From the NCBI RefSeq assembly GCF_020379485.1, contig NC_063452.1, positions 12,689,065 through 12,753,064 on the forward strand: a stretch of DNA of 64,000 nucleotides. The letters are read 5' to 3'. This DNA is from Brassica napus. Taxonomy: Eukaryota; Streptophyta; Magnoliopsida; Brassicales; Brassicaceae. Positions 58,584 to 64,000 of the stretch are shown in pieces; the first letter of the stretch is position 1, and each line of letters opens with the position of its first letter. A model generated the notes under the pieces. That model saw nothing but the letters and a program-made list of their open reading frames with translations. It was not told where the DNA came from and ran no database searches. A program made the translations under genes and the position numbers.

Positions 58584-60158
58584 TGTCACACCCATATCTC
58601 GCTTAACCGAAACGGCATGAATTCACATTGCCTTCACCAATAAAAATACTTAAATAGGCCAACGCAAATCTCATTCCCAAGGATCGAATTCAAATGTTTT
58701 ACAAAAAAGTACTAAACGAATAGGAAACGCTTAAAACCAAATCACTAAGTCTTAAAATAAAATAACTTAAAGAAAACCAAACACCCGAAAACCAGCACCA
58801 CACCGAGACGATCACTCCTGCACTTCCTCGAACTCACCTGAAAAAGAAAGGAGGGTTGAGTATTTCGACCAATACTCAGTGAGGGAAGCTCCAGGAGCCC
58901 CGAAATCAATCACCAACAATCATCACACAACATAGCATAAGCATCTAACTTTAACATTCAGTAAATCGAAAGCAATCAACAAGAAACGAGGATAAACCCC
59001 GGCGGTGCCAACAATGAGGACCACGCCACCTAAATCGGTACACGCGTTCCTCATGTTGTCGCGCGAGAACTTTCATGTTGCGTTGTCTCCACGACATCAC
59101 GCTGTCTCACGCCTTCACGCAATCAAGTTACCGACACCGGTTCATGCTTGATTCGCCACCATGTTCATACGTTCCACGTTGTCTCCACGACATAACGCTT
59201 CTACATTACTTCATTTACAGGCACGCCGCATGCCCGCTCCGGCGATGAATCATGCCAACTCAAATGATTGCCACATAACCCAACAAGAAACGATGTAACG
59301 CCCGAGACATACATATATGTCATTCCACCACGTTACACCGGCACACGTAGGCCTTAAAGCCTTTCTCTTACTCATTTACATCTTCCAATTATGAAGATAT
59401 CATCCTCGTATAATAATAACCCCAATTAATACAATCATCACATTCAATCCTCAAACATCATTCAACCATATTTTAACAACCTTAGCAATAGATCTATGTT
59501 TTTCACACATCAAGCATCAAGATAGTTATATATATCATATGTATAGTTATTTATATTAGTAGATCTATAGAAAGTAACAAATAAGGATGAATGATTAACC
59601 TAGACACTTCTACCATGATGAGATAATAATAGAAGGAGATAGAGATTGCAACAAGCCCTCACCTTAGCCTAGAACTGCGAGATGAGATGAGAGTTGATGT
59701 AGATCTGAGTTCTATGGATCCTTACTAACCAGATCTACAAGAAAAAGAGTTGGTTTCCACCCAAACCCTAGATCAGAGATCAAGAAGAAGAAAGAGATAT
59801 GAGAGATCTAAAGAGAGTGATTAGGGTTTCCTTACCCTCACCAGTTGCTGGATCTAGAAGAAAAATAGTAGAAAACTCAAGAAAACGACGAGAAGGGATC
59901 GAAACACGGCGAGATCTCCTCTCCGGTGAGATTACACGGTCGCAGGCGGTGCTCCGGTGACTCGTGGTGGCTCCGGTGGTGGTTTGGTGGGCGGCGGCTG
60001 CTCTCTCTCTAATTGGGCAGGGCTTCGCTAGGTTTTGAGTCTCTGGAGAAAACCTAAGGGGCTGCCTCCTTTTTATAGAAGAGGAGGGTTTTCTCTACAT
60101 GGGCCAAATCATCACGGACCTTGTCACTAAAAATTGGGATCGGGCCCGGGATGTGACA
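58584..60158 (-). repeat. Gypsy 5' LTR (intact; carries the CACTA-C empty site)
   Basis: 1575 bp with 7-bp symmetrical ends TGTCACA/TGTGACA. The segment TATATATCATATG near 59530-59540 is the uninterrupted equivalent of the CACTA-C insertion site in the other LTR. Confidence 0.93.
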
Positions 60159-60400
60159 ACATAGAACTTTGGAGTATCACTAGGAAACCATATGCATTTG
60201 TGCTAGTAAACTTCAGGCGATATGAGTCTCGTCATCTGCCATGTCTGACCTGTTTTAAAACTTGGTTTGAAATTATCACCCTCTCGTCTCCAAATTTTAA
60301 TATCCTTAGAATGCGTGTGCATTCGCAGCTGCATAATTTCCTTTTCAATTAATACCAGCTTCTCCATGCAATGGCTGCGACAACGATAAGTCTGCACTGC
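60159..60400 (-). pseudogene. LINE-B upstream fragment, split from 43555-44144 by the Gypsy element
   Basis: The minus frame reads KDIKIWRREGDNFKPSFKTG, QTWQMTR, SPEVY, then a stop and HKCIWFPSDTPKF at the Gypsy boundary. This is the LINE ORF2 region just before the zf-RVT domain, which resumes at 44144 beyond the other LTR. LINE-A at 34800 shows the same order of segments (SVWFTQGVPRF then zf-RVT). Confidence 0.75.
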
Positions 60401-63400
60401 ATTTCCACCGTGGCATCAATATATATTCCAAGCATCCACGAAGGCCTGTGAGTTCAATTAATCAATTCAAAGAAGACCAATCATCGAACCAAAATGAAGT
60501 AATTAATCAGTTTTGTATATAAACAATGTAAAATTTTGATTTTGAAGAATATTTAAAACAATAATAATAATAGACAAAGATCATGTGATGAAAATCATAA
60601 AGACAAGAAATGGAGCTTTTTTTTCTTTTTCTTAAGGACAGGTGAAATTAACAACCAACATTACAGATTTAAAACTATTTCATCAGGTCATATTTTAAAA
60701 TTTACGTGTTTGGTGGGCGATAAAAATATGGTTTAATGCAAAAGTAATTTGTCACTTTGCGTAGACATAGCCAGTTAAGATAATCGATTCCACTGGAGGC
60801 CTAATATTAACCATACGTAGTTTCAAAACAAACTAAAATATTATATACTGTATAGTATATACTATCTTATAGTTATGTAGTTTTTTTTGTGCTAAATCTT
60901 ATAGTGATGTAGTTGACAGGAAAAAAGGTATTACACTAGAAAACTTCTATTAAAAGACACAAATCCATTTTGATTTTAATTTTAAACATTTATACTAGTA
61001 TAGCAGATCTACTATACCGCTAAATATATGCATATATCTATAATATTTTACCTAATATTATAAGGGGATTTAGTAGTAAACCCCTTCAACTAAAAATGGA
61101 TTACAAAATAACCTTTCAACTAAAATTTTGATGAAAGAAATCCTCAATCTTAATTCCGTTAATGTTTGTCAATGCTTTCCGTCTAAAATACCGTAACGAA
61201 AGGTGACTGAAATTAAAAAAATTAAAGTTAATTAAAAGTTCTTTTCGTCGAATCTTTAGTTGAGAGTTTTTTTTCTTTACGATTTATCTTCAATTGAAAG
61301 ATTTTATTACTAAAAATCCATATTAAAACCAACGAAGAAAACAAGAAGACATTAGTTTGGGGAAAAGGTACAAACTACAAAGAGTAACGTGAATGGAGAG
61401 CACGTTAGTTTGCCTGGTACAAGGAGAGACAATAGATTCGCTGCTTCAGCTCTTGTATTAGCTAGCTGTCTTTGTACTATTTCGGTAACTCTTTTATTTT
61501 TTCAACTATTTGTTATTAAAAGTGTTACTATATATATACCAGTTTACTCGATAATATATATATATATATATAATGGTTTGATAAAAATAAAATAAATATA
61601 TATATGATCCATTGTAAATTTTAAATTTAATTGGTGGCTGTGTTTGTCGTGGTTTGGATAAATGCATCTACAGACTACAGAAAATATATTTGATAATTTT
61701 TAGTGGTTTTGTATTGATCTCCCTAACTTGCTATTATATAGAAAATTAGCATTCCGTTTACCTTTGATTTACACCTTTTGTTATTATAAGTTTGAAAAAA
61801 ATGGTAGTGTATTAGTTATTTTATCAACACGAAGTATTATATAACTGCATAAAATTAGTTAGCATTTAATAGTTATTACATGTTTTTAAAAACTTAAGTT
61901 ATTACATGTTACAGTTTACAGCTATGTTTGTTTCTTTGAGAAAGGACTATTTTCAGTACAGTATGTTGCATTGTTTCTTTGTATAATTAATCCCATATGA
62001 TTTTGATACAACCCCAGTATGTTATATATCAATTAACAGATACAAATTTTAACTACATATTCGTTATGCAGTTACTAATAGTAGATGTATTAAGTGTCCC
62101 TCGCCATACATGATTTGCGTATCCACAGAGGCAAAGGTACGGTCTGACCAATACGGATGATAAATTATTATGTATAAATGTGACTGCCAATAAAAAAAGG
62201 AAATAAGTTTTTTTCATTTTCTTCCTAGCGAAAAGGAAAAGAGCAGGCTTTCAAAAAGAAAAAGCGTGGTCCAAGTCAGTCAGTCTACATGACCAATCAT
62301 TAACATAGTGTGACTTGTTCACATTTGAGAACTAATTACAGAAGTAACAAAAATAACAACAAAGAGCTCCATTTTATTTTTTATTTTCATTCTAGGAAGA
62401 ACTCAAAAATCTTAAAAAGCAAGCAAAAATCAGGTGTGTTTACTATTACTAAACCAACAATATACCTGCGCAAGTATAAAAATGAACTAAAATCAAATGA
62501 GTTTTAACCGGTTAAATATGGAATCATTAACATAGTGTGATTAGTTGGTCGCTTACTGACAAAACGACAATGTCTGACATGCAAAACTGGAATGAACTTT
62601 GTAGCTATCCATTGAATTAGCAGACAAGTTTCGAGTTAAAGATGTTTAACTCTACTTTTAAAACTTAAAAGCAAAATTCTTTTAATATTTGTTTACTGTC
62701 CCCCTTTCTTATAATAGTTTAAGTTCTGCAAAGCATGTTGCCTCTACAGTAATCTCCGTACATTACCAATACAACAAAGTCTCTATATGTATAGTAAACT
62801 TTTATGTTTTACATAATAGATACTACGACAGTGCATATCATATCTTTAACATTTTACAAAACCACTCCATTTGTTCAAGCCAGTGCTGATTATTGCAAAT
62901 ATTATACTGTAATTTATGGTTTTAAAATTATATTTTAATTGATTATTATGAACTTACGTAACATACATACGAGAGAAACTTAGGGTTTTGATCATAATCC
63001 AGTATATATAAAGAGTATATTTCACTAGCCAGTAGCACGCTGGTTAAGGGTTTCAAAAAAAAAAACTCCCTGGCTCAAAGTTTGAAGTTTGTACTTAGGG
63101 TTTTGATCATAGTCCGATCTATAAAGGGCCCGAAGCTTAATTCCAACAAGTTTGAATGTAAAAACTACGTTGTAATTTATCTAATTTCCCAAATTTAAAG
63201 TTTTGATATTTTCATTTGAATTGAAAAAAGAAGAGGTAAACAAAAGAAACTATGCTTAAAATGGGTCAAATTTTCACGCCCACGCATCAAAGATCGTTAA
63301 ATCTTTATAGACATCTGAACGGTTTGACAAACTAAATCCAAACAGAACCTTGGATGTAAATATGTAATTATCTTAACTTTTTGAACAAAACTCTTTTGTA

Positions 63401-64000
63401 ATATTAACCAAATTACCTAAATAATTCAAATTAGAATGTTTCTCTCTTTAATAACTTAAAAGAAACGTTATTTCCCCCTTAACTTTCTTAAACGAATTTG
63501 GTTGTTAAATTAATTGTCCAGACCGAAGGAATTAATCTTTGCTGAGTTCAGCTGGCCTTTCTGTTAATATATATCTAATAACGCCAAGAACTGACAGTGA
63601 AATTAATATAGTAGACACTTTTTAATTATTCTATAAACTCATCTTTCTATATAATATTCACATGATTGTGTTGTAATCTTGATCTGCTTAAATGTATGTG
63701 GGAGACAAGAGTCTGATGATTTTTGTACTCTCATACCCGGCGCCGGTCCTACAAGTCTGAAGGTTAGAAGCCAAAATAAAATAAAGGCCAAAATTAAATG
63801 TAAGTGTTACTGGGACGTTACCCATGACCTCTGACAAGAGCCATTAATCTCAAGACCGCTAGACTACAGTCGCATTTGGTAATTTTGTGGCCGTTAAAAT
63901 ATTTAATTTTGTGGCGGCCGGAAGCCCATGCTTCCCCTGCTTGTGGCCAGGGCCGGTATTGCTCATACCTTTAAACATGTGGTGAACTCAAATTTTCCAA
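60401..64000. other. AT-rich intergenic region with small repeats
   Basis: No supported gene. The open frame 61389-61595 is hydrophobic (SALVLASCLCTISVTLLFF) without a recognisable family. TA dinucleotide runs lie at 61554-61572. A 19-bp repeat AATCATTAACATAGTGTGA occurs at about 62296 and 62523. A second 19-bp repeat ACTTAGGGTTTTGATCATA occurs at 62978-62996 and 63093-63111. The last 250 bases contain transposon-like GC-rich phrases. Confidence 0.5.
63735..63965. mobile_element. Possible hAT-like terminal fragment
   Basis: A GC-rich GCGCCGGTCCTA near 63740 and CCAGGGCCGGTATTG near 63947, the latter preceded by GGAAGCCCATGCTTCCCCTGC, resemble degenerate ends of plant hAT-type repeats with CAGGGCCGG termini. 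The ends are not a convincing inverted pair and no duplication was found, so this is only a suggestion. Confidence 0.3.

Larger units (their letters stand above)
44145..60158 (-). mobile_element. Gypsy (Del/Tekay-like chromovirus) LTR retrotransposon, interrupted by CACTA-C
   Basis: LTRs start TGTCACACCC and end GGGATGTGACA on the plus strand: 44145-53576 (about 1.59 kb once CACTA-C and one 3-bp duplication are removed) and 58584-60158 (1575 bp). Interior 53577-58583 encodes gag and pol on the minus strand. A primer-site match to tRNA-iMet lies at 58570-58581 and a polypurine tract at 53578-53588. Flanking bases GGACA and ACATA do not match, so a target duplication is not evident. Both flanks belong to one LINE pseudogene (LINE-B), which supports the boundaries. 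Confidence 0.93.

Noticed and set aside
61389..61595. Short hydrophobic plus frame as a membrane protein
   Set aside because: 68 codons, ends in TA-repeat DNA, and no family match that I can support.

Overview
This window is nuclear DNA from a flowering plant, almost certainly a Brassicaceae species and probably Brassica or a close relative. The signs are spliced TIR-NBS-LRR (TNL) resistance genes with Brassicaceae-type exon layout, a BTB/POZ gene of the Arabidopsis At1g63850 type, AT-rich intergenic DNA, and dense plant transposons (CACTA, PIF/Harbinger, Copia, Del/Tekay-type Gypsy, LINE). The genus is an inference. No tRNA, rRNA, CRISPR or organellar gene was recognised.

Layout. 1-2790: right end of a CACTA element (CACTA-1) with a frameshifted TNP2 transposase. 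4002-20197: a tail-to-tail pair of TNL genes, TNL-A (+) and TNL-B (-), both broken by a frameshift. Copia-A (6762-11620) lies between their truncated 3' ends, Copia-B (12183-17369) splits the last exon of TNL-B, and Copia-C (20278-26249) sits about 80 bp upstream of the TNL-B start codon. 27475-32651: a complete but decayed PIF/Harbinger element with three minus-strand genes (transposase, a GRF zinc-finger gene, a Myb/SANT-like gene). 34389-35422: a 5'-truncated LINE copy with poly(A) and a 15-bp target duplication. 35472 to about 38161: a non-autonomous CACTA derivative built of repeats. 38834-40500: the only intact-looking host gene, a two-exon BTB/POZ gene on the minus strand. 43555-60400: a three-level nest in which an old LINE is interrupted by a Gypsy element (44145-60158), whose left LTR is interrupted by a CACTA element (CACTA-C, 45098-52937). 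60400-64000: AT-rich DNA with small repeats and transposon debris.

How it fits together. One host gene appears functional. The two TNLs keep most signature motifs (TIR, P-loop, LRRs, and in TNL-B the post-LRR domain) but neither can encode a full protein as read here. Most remaining sequence is transposon-derived, and nested insertions give a relative order of events: LINE, then Gypsy, then CACTA-C; TNL-B, then Copia-B. I did not find a clearly new biological system. The observations most worth checking are the Copia-A junction that lacks target duplications and joins two truncated TNLs, the GRF gene inside the Harbinger element, the three repeated C-terminal domains in the second CACTA-C gene, the Gypsy pol frame that runs through the polypurine tract into the LTR, and a roughly 190-bp tandem array of ATCGATCGAT palindromes in the non-autonomous CACTA.
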